From Syntrophales bacterium (lineage in GTDB: Bacteria > Desulfobacterota > Syntrophia > Syntrophales > UBA2210), in the NCBI GenBank assembly GCA_023230565.1, contig JALNXD010000009.1, forward strand, positions 26,855 through 90,854: a stretch of 64,000 bases of DNA. The letters are read 5' to 3'. The notes below the pieces were generated by a model that made no database searches, was not told where the DNA came from, and worked only from the letters and a program-made list of their open reading frames with translations. Below are positions 57,475 through 63,738 of this stretch, in pieces; position 1 is the first letter of the stretch, and the number at the start of each line of letters is the position of its first letter. Made by a program: the position numbers and the translations under genes.

Positions 57475-58635
57475 CTATTTCCCTCGAAACAGGGCGGCGA
57501 CGGGGATCAGGCGGACGTTGTCGACTGTTGCGTACTCTTCACCGGTATAAAATAGAAACCGGTGTGTGGGTATCTTCTTTTTCGGTTCAAAGTTTTTCAG
57601 GATTGAAATGTCTTTATTCCCCGGCTTTCGGGTGGATTTGATCTCAATGGCGCAGATCTTGTCTTTCAGTTCGAAAACGAGATCGACTTCATGTCCCGCC
57701 GCACTTTTATAGTAATAGAAGCGGTCTGCAGGAATGTATCCCAGTTTTCGGCGTTTTTCCAGTTCGGCTATGACGAAGCTTTCAAGAAGCTGACCCTGGG
57801 CCAGCGGGACGTTGAGGCTGCGGATGATGCCATTGTCGGCAAAATAGGTTTTTGTCGCTTTCAGAAATCGTTTGGCCGGACCGAGGTGATAGCCCTGCAA
57901 TTGAAACGTAAGCTGAGCCTGGTCAAGGGCATTAAGGTATTTTTTTGCCGTGGGGTGACTTACTCCGGCTTCCCGGGCAAAATTGCTGACTTCAAGATGT
58001 GAACCCAGGCTATGGGCAAGGTTGTGCAGTATGCCCAGAAGGCCGGCCAAGTTTTCGATGTTGGATATCTGCATGAGATCCCTGGTAAAATAAGTGTTTT
58101 TATAGCGGGTCAGCGCTTCCTCTTTTTGCTCGTCCGTTTCACAGGTGAGGGCTTCGGGAAATTGGCCGAAGGTCATGGCGCGCTGCAGAAGCCGGTTACC
58201 CTCTTTCAGCTGCAGAGGATGGGCCTGTTCCGTGAATATGGCATGGGTGGGCTCGCCCAGTTCTTCCCCCCAGCAGGCCGTGGGTAATGAGAGGATGTCG
58301 ATCCTGCCGGCAAGGGTATCGGCCGCGGCGTCGACAAGACCCAACGTACTGGAGCCGGTCATCAAGAACAGCCCCCCCGCCTGGTCTATAGCATGCTTTA
58401 CGGCGATGGTAAGCCGGGGGCATCGCTGGATTTCATCTATTATCGCAGATGTTCCCAGGTCCTGCACGAAGCCTTTGGGGTCCCGTTCCGCCCAGTCCAG
58501 GTAATCCAGGTCGTCAAGAGTGGCGTATCGCAGTTCCGGATACCTTTTTCGCAGAAGGGTCGTCTTTCCTGAGCGGCGGGGGCCGATCAGAAGACAACTT
58601 CTCTTTGTTGAAAATTCAAGCCATCGTGTAAACAT
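57475..58635 (-). CDS. AAA+ ATPase with DUF4143 domain
   Basis: A 386-residue ATPase of the prokaryotic AAA/DUF4143 group. Walker A is GPRRSGKTT (18-26), Walker B includes AIIDEIQRCP, and MTGSSTLGLVD is sensor-like. A winged-helix part (FAREAGVSHPTAKKYLNAL) is followed by the DUF4143 domain, with a PD-(D/E)xK-like core EVDLVFELKDKICAIEIKST. Family function is not established; members are common in accessory regions next to toxin-antitoxin genes, as here. A broken relative lies at 61627-62006. Confidence 0.9.
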   Translation of the reverse strand: MFTRWLEFSTKRSCLLIGPRRSGKTTLLRKRYPELRYATLDDLDYLDWAERDPKGFVQDLGTSAIIDEIQRCPRLTIAVKHAIDQAGGLFLMTGSSTLGLVDAAADTLAGRIDILSLPTACWGEELGEPTHAIFTEQAHPLQLKEGNRLLQRAMTFGQFPEALTCETDEQKEEALTRYKNTYFTRDLMQISNIENLAGLLGILHNLAHSLGSHLEVSNFAREAGVSHPTAKKYLNALDQAQLTFQLQGYHLGPAKRFLKATKTYFADNGIIRSLNVPLAQGQLLESFVIAELEKRRKLGYIPADRFYYYKSAAGHEVDLVFELKDKICAIEIKSTRKPGNKDISILKNFEPKKKIPTHRFLFYTGEEYATVDNVRLIPVAALFRGK

Positions 58636-58720
58636 AATTTGAAACTAACATGGATATTCTTAAAGTCAAGTTTTAAAAATGCAGATACAAAATCAGACTT
58701 TGAAAAGGAGACTCCTTATG

Positions 58721-58756
58721 TTCCCCCCTTTGAAAAAGGCGGGCTAGGGGGGATTT
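58721..58756 (+). repeat. C/G-tract palindrome, copy 1
   Basis: CCCCCCTTTGAAAAAGG followed by CGGGCTAGGGGGGATTT. Near-identical units lie at 60936-60973 and 62106-62146; each is followed by a GACGGGTTC-type REP fragment. Confidence 0.75.
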
Positions 58757-58771
58757 AAACCAGCAACCTTT

Positions 58772-58874
58772 GGGCGACGGGTTCGCAAACCATTTGCGGA
58801 CGGGTTCGCAATACATGGTTTACCAACGCAACTTATGAATCACCAGTTTTACAAGTATTGTGAACCTGTCCCCC
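58772..58874. repeat. Second REP family, copy A
   Basis: A half unit (58772-58795) and a full unit to 58874. Arms are related to GGGGACGGGTTCGCAATAC and the inverted GTATTGTGAACCTGTCCCC, joined by a conserved 40-base centre (AACGCAACTTATGAATCACC part). Together with 58721-58756 and a short GGGAAGTGTCCC repeat at 58948-58988 it fills the gene-free stretch 58636-58980. Confidence 0.85.
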
Positions 58875-58947
58875 TATTCCGGCCGAAGGCTGCCAACCAG
58901 GAGTCAGGAATAGAATCTCCTTTAACGGCAAAGACTTAGCGACCATA

Positions 58948-58988
58948 ATTAGGGAAGTGTCCCTAATAAGGGTGCTGTCCCTATTTTT
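58948..58988. repeat. Short dimeric TAGGGA...TCCCTA repeat
   Basis: ATTAGGGAAGTGTCCCTAAT is followed by AGGGTGCTGTCCCTATTTTTTT. The second half with its T-tract could terminate plus-strand transcripts. A similar AGGGGCTCTGTCCCTAATTTT lies at 63211-63231, before another toxin gene. Confidence 0.5.
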
Positions 58989-59406
58989 TTGCGGCGCACG
59001 CCATCAACTTCGTCACAAATTCACTCACTGTAATAATCGGAACATTCTTGAACGTACCCAGGTCAAGCAAATCTCTGTCACCGGTGACAATGCAGTCAGC
59101 TTCGACAGTTGCCGCGCATGCGAGAAATTTGTCATCATCCGGGTCGCGACAGACGCCGTGTATCTCTTCGACCCCCTCAACAACTTCGCAAAAGGGTAGT
59201 ACCTCGTCCACAATAATCGATTCTATTTCTTCCGGCGTCAAAGAGAACTTTGGATAGGTCAGCACGCTCCTGAATTCCGCAAAGCTAGCCTGGGAAAACA
59301 AGGGTGTACAGAGGCGGTTTTTCCAGCCATCCGGAATATCGCCGAGCGTTCCGCCGAACAGAATCGAAGAGACCAGGACATTCGTGTCGAGCACGACCCT
59401 GATCAT
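58981..59406 (-). CDS. PIN-domain toxin of an AbrB/PIN toxin-antitoxin pair
   Basis: A 141-residue PIN ribonuclease. Acidic active-site residues lie in VVLDTNVLVSS, in the middle of DPDDDKFLACA and in VTGDRDLL. It belongs to the COG1569/VapC-like group. Its ATG overlaps the stop of the upstream antitoxin gene (ATGA, 59403-59406), showing coupled translation, as usual for such pairs. Confidence 0.88.
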   Translation of the reverse strand: MIRVVLDTNVLVSSILFGGTLGDIPDGWKNRLCTPLFSQASFAEFRSVLTYPKFSLTPEEIESIIVDEVLPFCEVVEGVEEIHGVCRDPDDDKFLACAATVEADCIVTGDRDLLDLGTFKNVPIITVSEFVTKLMACAAKK

Positions 59407-59642
59407 TTACTCTTTTTCCTTGCCCAGGACACCGCGTCCTCCACGTCTTTCTTCGACAGGCCCAGCTTTTTCATTTTTTCACGTATCGCCTTCAGATTGT
59501 CGTCGGCCCGTTGAATTTTCACCGGCTCCAGCACTATGACATTGTCACGAACGGAAACGTCAAAATACTGAATCCCCGCAAAATCCTTGACCACATCTTT
59601 CGGCAGCGTCAATTGATTTTTCGATGTAAGCTTTGCAAGCAT
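59403..59642 (-). CDS. AbrB/SpoVT-type antitoxin
   Basis: A 79-residue protein with an N-terminal swapped-hairpin AbrB domain (AKLTSKNQLTLPKDVVKDF) and a C-terminal helical part (KLGLSKKDVEDAVSWARKK) that would bind and block the toxin. Expected to repress its own promoter. AAGGAGG precedes the ATG and is enclosed by an inverted repeat (59643-59665). Confidence 0.87.
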   Translation of the reverse strand: MLAKLTSKNQLTLPKDVVKDFAGIQYFDVSVRDNVIVLEPVKIQRADDNLKAIREKMKKLGLSKKDVEDAVSWARKKSK

Positions 59643-59665
59643 TCCTTACCTCCTTTTTGTAAGGA
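59643..59665 (-). promoter_or_regulatory. Inverted repeat around the antitoxin ribosome site
   Basis: TCCTTAC and GTAAGGA flank AAAAAGGAG just before the antitoxin start. It can be an operator for the AbrB-type protein or an RNA hairpin that hides the ribosome site. Confidence 0.45.
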
Positions 59666-59764
59666 TAGCTTTATCGCATAGACTTTTCAACCTTTAAATC
59701 CGGCTTTAGGAAACAGCAGAACAGATACCTGAACCTCACAAAATCACAGTGGCACCGAAGAAAG

Positions 59765-59896
59765 ATGGATAACAATGGGAATTTCCGCAAAAGGAAGGTA
59801 CTGGTTGTGGTCCATACTTTCCATGAAGAACATAAAGTTATCATGAGAATCATTGGGGACGGGTTCGCAATACACGGTAACCAACGCAACTTATGA
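59765..59896 (+). pseudogene. BrnT-like toxin remnant cut by a REP
   Basis: An open stretch (MDNNGNFRKRKVLVVVHTF, then HEEHKVIMRII) resembles the second half of BrnT toxins, where VVxHT is followed by RIISARKAT. Here the homology stops at RII and the frame continues into REP sequence (GDGFAIHGN) to a stop at 59894-59896. The frame is also open upstream (about 59681), without recognisable similarity. Probably a toxin gene truncated by the repeat. Confidence 0.4.
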
Positions 59897-59970
59897 ATCA
59901 CCAGTTTTTCAAGTATTGTGAACCTGTCCCCCTATTTTTGGTGACCACGGCTTGCGAACCCGTCCCCTGA
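59855..59970. repeat. Second REP family, copy B
   Basis: Full unit 59855-59932 (arms GGGGACGGGTTCGCAATAC and GTATTGTGAACCTGTCCCC with the conserved centre), then an inverted half unit (TTGCGAACCCGTCCCC, 59952-59967). Confidence 0.88.
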
Positions 59971-60084
59971 GAATGTCCTAAAAATATGACGTTGTCACTA
60001 ATTTTTCTATTTTTTCCAGCTTTTTACATTTTCATAAATATGCTAGAGAAAAACCATAAATTCAATCTGTAAAGGCCGTACAGT

Positions 60085-60375
60085 ATGGAGAAGAAAGAGA
60101 TCATCGAAATAATAAAGCACAATAAAAAAGAACTATCATCCCGCTACGGGGTAAAGAAGCTGGGACTCTTCGGATCGTATGTTAAGGACCGGCAACGGAA
60201 AAGAAGCGACATCGATCTTCTGGTAACCTTCGACCGCGATATCGATCTCTTCGAGTTTGTAGACCTTCGCGACTATCTTGAAAAACGATTCCATGCCAAA
60301 ATCGATCTTGTCATGGAATCTGCCCTCAAACCAAAAATCGGGAAGCACATCCTGGCCGAGGTCGAATATGTTTAA
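60085..60375 (+). CDS. MntA-like nucleotidyltransferase antitoxin (MNT domain)
   Basis: A 96-residue minimal nucleotidyltransferase. LFGSYVKDRQRKRSDIDLLV contains the GS-x-SDxDL catalytic motif, with a third acidic residue in KIDLVME. In MntA/HepT systems it AMPylates the HepT RNase toxin. The HepT gene overlaps it downstream by 8 bp but is frameshifted. Confidence 0.88.
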   Translation: MEKKEIIEIIKHNKKELSSRYGVKKLGLFGSYVKDRQRKRSDIDLLVTFDRDIDLFEFVDLRDYLEKRFHAKIDLVMESALKPKIGKHILAEVEYV

Positions 60376-60732
60376 AGGTCGCGAGCTGGACGATTACATT
60401 GATGATATTATTACAGCGATGACCGATACGAGAATTTTATTCGAGGCATGACTTACGAAGCATTCTCGGCAGATAAGAAGACACGCAACGCAGTAATCAG
60501 AAGCCTTGAAATTCTCGGCGAAGCGACGAAACGAATACCATCGTCCATTAGAAAACGATATCCCGACATTCCATGGAACAACATGGCTGGCATGCGCGAT
60601 GTACTGATTCACAACTACATGGGCGTTGATCTAATGACAGTCTGGAAGGTGGCTAAAGAACGCCTACCGGAATTAAGACCTCTTTTAGAGCACTTGAAAT
60701 TATCAGAATCTCAAAAACAGAATAAAAACTAA
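60368..60732 (+). pseudogene. HepT-like (DUF86) toxin, frameshifted
   Basis: ATG 60368 overlaps the mntA stop and opens MFKGRELDDYIDDIITAM, the normal HepT start. The frame then ends at 60451, while the rest of HepT continues one frame over: RYENFIRGMTYEAF, ILGEATKRIP, and the RNase motif RDVLIHNY (Rx4-6H type). Inserting one G after 60421 (ATGGACC) restores a continuous protein of about 121 residues. Either a natural inactivating deletion or a sequencing error; the downstream piece alone (60448-60732) lacks the first helix. Confidence 0.75.
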
Positions 60733-60832
60733 AACCGACGCCATCGCAAGAACTCGAATTTTGACCGCCCCCATAGCCCATAGCCCCTTGGATATTAGAG
60801 AGCTTCGAAAAATCCCCTTTAGCTTCAATATC

Positions 60833-60910
60833 GTCATGCCGGACACGATCCGGCATCCAGCTACCATTTTGTCATACCGGACGCGATCCGGCATCCAAGT
60901 ACCGTTTTGT
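60833..60910. repeat. Two tandem copies of a GATCCGGCAT palindromic repeat
   Basis: GTCATGCCGGACACGATCCG (from 60833) and GTCATACCGGACGCGATCCG (from 60871), each followed by GCATCCA and A/T-rich sequence; period 38 bp. Each copy is itself palindromic (CCGGA ... TCCGG). Part of the gene-poor stretch 60733-61034. Confidence 0.65.
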
Positions 60911-60935
60911 CTTTACAAAGGGGGACATCCTTCGG

Positions 60936-60988
60936 TTCCCCCCTTTGAAAAAGGGGGGTTAGGGGGGATTTCAACCCGTCCCCTTTTT
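60936..60988 (+). repeat. C/G-tract palindrome, copy 2, with T-tract
   Basis: CCCCCCTTTGAAAAAGGGGGG stem-loop, then TTAGGGGGGATTTCAACCCGT and CCCCTTTTTTT. The stem plus T-tract could terminate transcription. Confidence 0.75.
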
Positions 60989-61002
60989 TTCTCCGTTTTA
61001 CC

Positions 61003-61032
61003 TTGACAGTTACGGTTTCAAACGCTTATATT
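61003..61032 (+). promoter_or_regulatory. Putative sigma70 promoter
   Basis: TTGACA (61003-61008) with TTATAT or TATATT 17-18 bp later (61026-61032). It would transcribe the hydrolase remnant and the small lipoprotein. Confidence 0.45.
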
Positions 61033-61034
61033 TC

Positions 61035-61348
61035 TTCGCGATTCTTTCTATTCCCATTTTGCTGTCTCCATACGATGAGGGCTGGAGAAAGAAGACCGCC
61101 GCCATCGTCGGGCAGAGCCGAAGAAAGGAACATCTATGAAGGTAAAAGAGCTCGAGTGCCCCGTGTTGCTGGTCTGCGGAGAACATGACGAGGCTGCGCC
61201 TGTTACGGTGAAAGCATACTGCGATCTGTTCCCCCGGGCCGAAATGGCCGTACTGCCCGACGCCTCGCACCTCCACCACCTGGAACAACCGGTACTCTTC
61301 CGCGACATGGTCAACGAATTTGTGAATCAGGAGAAGTCTTATGCGTAG
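61035..61348 (+). pseudogene. Alpha/beta hydrolase remnant
   Basis: Two frames joined by an ATGA overlap at 61136-61139. The first (IPILLSPYDEGWRKKTAAIV) resembles lid sequence. The second, 70 residues from ATG 61136, is the C-terminal end of a proline-iminopeptidase-like hydrolase: LECPVLLVCGEHDEAAPV has the catalytic Asp and LPDASHLHHLEQP the His. The nucleophile domain is absent, so no activity is expected. Confidence 0.65.
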
Positions 61349-61448
61349 AAGATATTTACCTATTATTCCGGTCGTCATTATCATCATGCTTTTTGTCAGT
61401 TGTTTGGATCATGACAGTCATAACAGCACTCCGACGACCGCCTCATGA
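61341..61448 (+). CDS. Very short lipoprotein or lipoprotein remnant
   Basis: A 35-residue frame with CAGGAG upstream. It consists of a lipoprotein signal peptide (MRRRYLPIIPVVIIIMLFVSC) reaching Cys21, then LDHDSHNSTPTTAS. Either a tiny lipoprotein or the N-terminal stub of a lost gene. It overlaps the hydrolase remnant by 8 bp. Confidence 0.45.
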   Translation: MRRRYLPIIPVVIIIMLFVSCLDHDSHNSTPTTAS

Positions 61449-61515
61449 TGATAAAAGCCGGTCGTGATGCGAGGGCGGCCCTGGGATACTAGCGTGAAGT
61501 GCCCCTAATTATTTT

Positions 61516-61619
61516 GTGGGGACAGGTTCACAAACCATTTGGGGACGGGTTCGCAATACATGGTTTACGAACACAACTTATGAATCACCAGTTTTTCAAG
61601 TATTGTGAACCTGTCCCCC
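61516..61619. repeat. Second REP family, copy C
   Basis: A half unit (GGGGACAGGTTCACAAACC, from 61518) followed by a full unit 61541-61619 with the same conserved centre as copies A and B. The half-plus-full layout repeats that of copy A. Confidence 0.88.
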
Positions 61620-61626
61620 AGTGTCT

Positions 61627-62006
61627 TTATTTTATGAGCCAGCGCCACAGGGGCTCTACCCGTATTTTGATTCCCTCCGCTTCTTCTTCCCAGGCCTGAT
61701 CGTCCGTCAGGATTAACCCTTCATCCAGATCGAGGCGCCTGCTTCCTGAACCGTCCGAGAATCGGCCGCCGTGAAACCGGCCAGACGATCATCCTCGAAA
61801 TCCAGATACAGTGCCGGCACAGGGTTCTTGCGAAAAATGTCGTAGAGAATGAAGGTCTTCCCGCTCCGCCGGATACCATACAGTATCACCGTCTTTCCGG
61901 GGGCAGTTACATGCGCCGGAGATCTCGGCACAATGTGGGGAACCGATTCCAGAATAAACGAACGGTTCGAAAGAAGTATTTCCTTAATACTATTCTTGGA
62001 TATAAT
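61627..62006 (-). pseudogene. Internally deleted DUF4143 ATPase
   Basis: The N-terminal part (SIKEILLSNRSFILESVP, then the P-loop YGIRRSGKTFILYD and ALYLDFEDDRL) stops about 90 codons in. In a second frame, GLILTDDQAWEEEAEGIKI and VEPLWRWLIK*, the usual C-terminal end of these ATPases, follows at once. About 250 central codons are missing. The expected start codon reads ATA or ATT near 62003-62006. An inverted repeat TTGTCCTTAT/ATAAGGACAA lies upstream. Confidence 0.6.
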
Positions 62007-62105
62007 ATTTTATCCTTATAATAAGGACAACTAATTAAAGTTTGTCCTTTTGCCAAGGATAAATATCGTACTGGCCGGATCCGAGACGACAATGAACCGT
62101 CCTTG

Positions 62106-62238
62106 TATCCCTTCTTTGAAAAAGGGGGGTTAGGGGGGATTTCAACCAGGAACCTTCAGGGGACGGGTTCTCAAGCCATGGAAAATAATCGGATCATACG
62201 CTGCATCAGCGATCACGGCTTATGAACCCGTCGTCCCC
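62106..62238. repeat. C/G-tract palindrome copy 3 with adjacent REP-like pair
   Basis: CTTTGAAAAAGGGGGGTTAG at about 62114, then GGGGACGGGTTCTCAAGCC (62159-62177) and the inverted GGCTTATGAACCCGTCGTCC (to 62238) around a divergent centre. It occupies the 324-bp gene-free stretch 62007-62330 with the TA promoter described next. Confidence 0.7.
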
Positions 62239-62256
62239 TATTTTCAAAATTCAGCC

Positions 62257-62305
62257 TTGACAATCACCATCCATCGCGCTATGGTGTTTTGGTGATTTTT
62301 CACCA
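62257..62305 (+). promoter_or_regulatory. Promoter and operator of the RHH/PIN pair
   Basis: TTGACA (62257-62262), 17-bp spacer, TATGGT (62280-62285). Half sites of the CACCAT/ATGGTG type overlap the spacer and -10, and a perfect palindrome TGGTGA-TTTT-TCACCA follows at 62290-62305. A ribbon-helix-helix antitoxin binding here would block its own promoter. Confidence 0.6.
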
Positions 62306-62330
62306 TCATGGACCATAAGGAGGATGCAGC

Positions 62331-62567
62331 ATGCCGCGCCTGACCATTACTCTTTCGGAAGAACGGCACAGGGCGCTTAAAGAATCGGCGGCCCGAAGGA
62401 AAAAAAGCATCGCCACGATAATCGAAGAAAGCCTGGAAATGTACGGAATAAAAACAACAGAATCCGCCCGCGATCTTGTGGCGCGCGCCCGCCGGCAATC
62501 CGCCCTCGACGACCGCGCCGCCCTCGATCTGGCGATCGATGAGACACGCAAAGTACGTTCCAAATGA
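62331..62567 (+). CDS. Ribbon-helix-helix (CopG-like) antitoxin
   Basis: A 78-residue protein. RLTITLSEERHRALKESAAR forms the RHH strand and first helix, KKSIATIIEESLEMYGI the second; the acidic/basic C-terminus would hold the toxin. AAGGAGG lies seven bases before ATG 62331. Its TGA overlaps the toxin start by ATGA. Confidence 0.88.
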   Translation: MPRLTITLSEERHRALKESAARRKKSIATIIEESLEMYGIKTTESARDLVARARRQSALDDRAALDLAIDETRKVRSK

Positions 62568-62986
62568 ACCAGCCGGCAATTATCGATAGCAATGTCCTTG
62601 TCAGCGGAATTCTGTCAAAAGAGAAGGATTCGCCCCTTTCCGCGATTGTCGATAAAATGCTCAGCGGCGAACTGCCCTTCCTGCTTTCACCGCAGCTCCT
62701 GTCCGAGTACCGGAACGTCCCTTTGCGGCCAAAAATTGTACAACTCCACGGGCTTACAGAAGAAGAAATCGACAAAATGTTGGAAGAAATTGCCCTGGAT
62801 GCCATTTGGAGAGAACCGCAGGCAGCAGCCGCTGCACCCGATCCCGGAGACGATCATTTATGGGCTTTGATGTCAGCGGTTCCCGGATCGATCCTGGTCA
62901 CGGGCGACCAACTCCTCTTAAAAAACCCTCCGCCCGGTGCCTCAGTCCTTTCCCCTCGATCCTACATGGAATTAAAAAAGTGGTGA
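62564..62986 (+). CDS. PIN-domain toxin of an RHH/PIN pair
   Basis: A 140-residue PIN ribonuclease (COG1569-like). AIIDSNVLVSGIL has the first acidic residue, LSPQLLSEYRNV the second, and APDPGDDHLWAL and LVTGDQLL the rest. Coupled to the antitoxin by a 4-bp overlap. It is similar in size to, but clearly different from, the PIN protein at 58981. Confidence 0.88.
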   Translation: MNQPAIIDSNVLVSGILSKEKDSPLSAIVDKMLSGELPFLLSPQLLSEYRNVPLRPKIVQLHGLTEEEIDKMLEEIALDAIWREPQAAAAAPDPGDDHLWALMSAVPGSILVTGDQLLLKNPPPGASVLSPRSYMELKKW

Positions 62987-63222
62987 TTGGGAACGGGTTC
63001 ATAATGCATGCACCACTGGAAGAACTAATTAGAAGTCGGAATGCTCCCTCTCCCTTGATGGGAGAGGGCGGGGGTGAGGGTGATAAATCATGCTATTACA
63101 AGTAGTTAATTTCCCCTCCCCTTCATCCCCTCCCACCAGGAGAGGGAAAATATTTTTTTACGACTTTGCCAACATAGAACCTTGAACATAGAACGTAGAA
63201 CAAAAAAATAGGGGCTCTGTCC
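62987..63222. repeat. Repeat-filled spacer between two TA modules
   Basis: Contains a decayed REP arm (GATTGGGAACGGGTTC, about 62985-63000), a hairpin CCCTCTCCC/GGGAGAGGG (63046-63068), a C/G-tract hairpin shared with 11341-11397 (63111-63150), and short GAACATAGAAC-type direct repeats (63172-63202). No gene. Confidence 0.6.
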
Positions 63223-63738
63223 CTAATTTTTGAGATTCTTCATTAACACCATGAGCTGCAAAGGCGAAACAGGCGAAGGTTCAAAACCGAAGCGCTCATA
63301 GAACTGTTTTGCCTGCTCGTCTTTCGCTTCAACGAATAAGGCACGAATCCCCGCTATTTCAGAGGCTTGCAGCGTTCTTAACACTGCGTCCTTCGATAGC
63401 CCTCTTCCGATCTTCTTCCCTTGATGGTTGCGGTCAACGGCCAGCCTTGCGAAAATCATCACCGGTATAGGATGGCGCGCCAGTCCTTTACGAACCCTTA
63501 CTGTAGCAGAATCCTGCTCAACGGAACCGACAGCAAGGGTATAAAACCCTATAACACAATCATTTCGGCATACCACATACGTTTTTGCCGCATCGGCGCG
63601 TTGATTCTGCAGCGCAAAACGACGGAGCCACTCGTTAAGTGACGCATGGCCGCAATCAAAACCGTCGCATACATGAGAGGAAGAAAGAGGAACCGGCGCG
63701 GAATACTCGATTCCGCCGGTCGCGACTATTTTTCCCAT
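63223..63738 (-). CDS. GNAT toxin of a DUF1778/GNAT (TacAT/AtaRT type) pair
   Basis: A 171-residue acetyltransferase. FDCGHASLNEWLRRFALQNQ is the typical start of TacT/AtaT toxins, ARLAVDRNHQGKKIGRGLSKD the acetyl-CoA loop, and FYERFGFEPSP the C-terminal Tyr region. Such toxins acetylate aminoacyl-tRNA and stop translation. It overlaps the upstream antitoxin gene by 13 bp. Confidence 0.9.
   Translation of the reverse strand: MGKIVATGGIEYSAPVPLSSSHVCDGFDCGHASLNEWLRRFALQNQRADAAKTYVVCRNDCVIGFYTLAVGSVEQDSATVRVRKGLARHPIPVMIFARLAVDRNHQGKKIGRGLSKDAVLRTLQASEIAGIRALFVEAKDEQAKQFYERFGFEPSPVSPLQLMVLMKNLKN

Noticed and set aside
60833..60910. Start of a CRISPR array
   Set aside because: Only two diverged copies, palindromic units of the wrong shape, identical-type spacing sequence and no cas gene.
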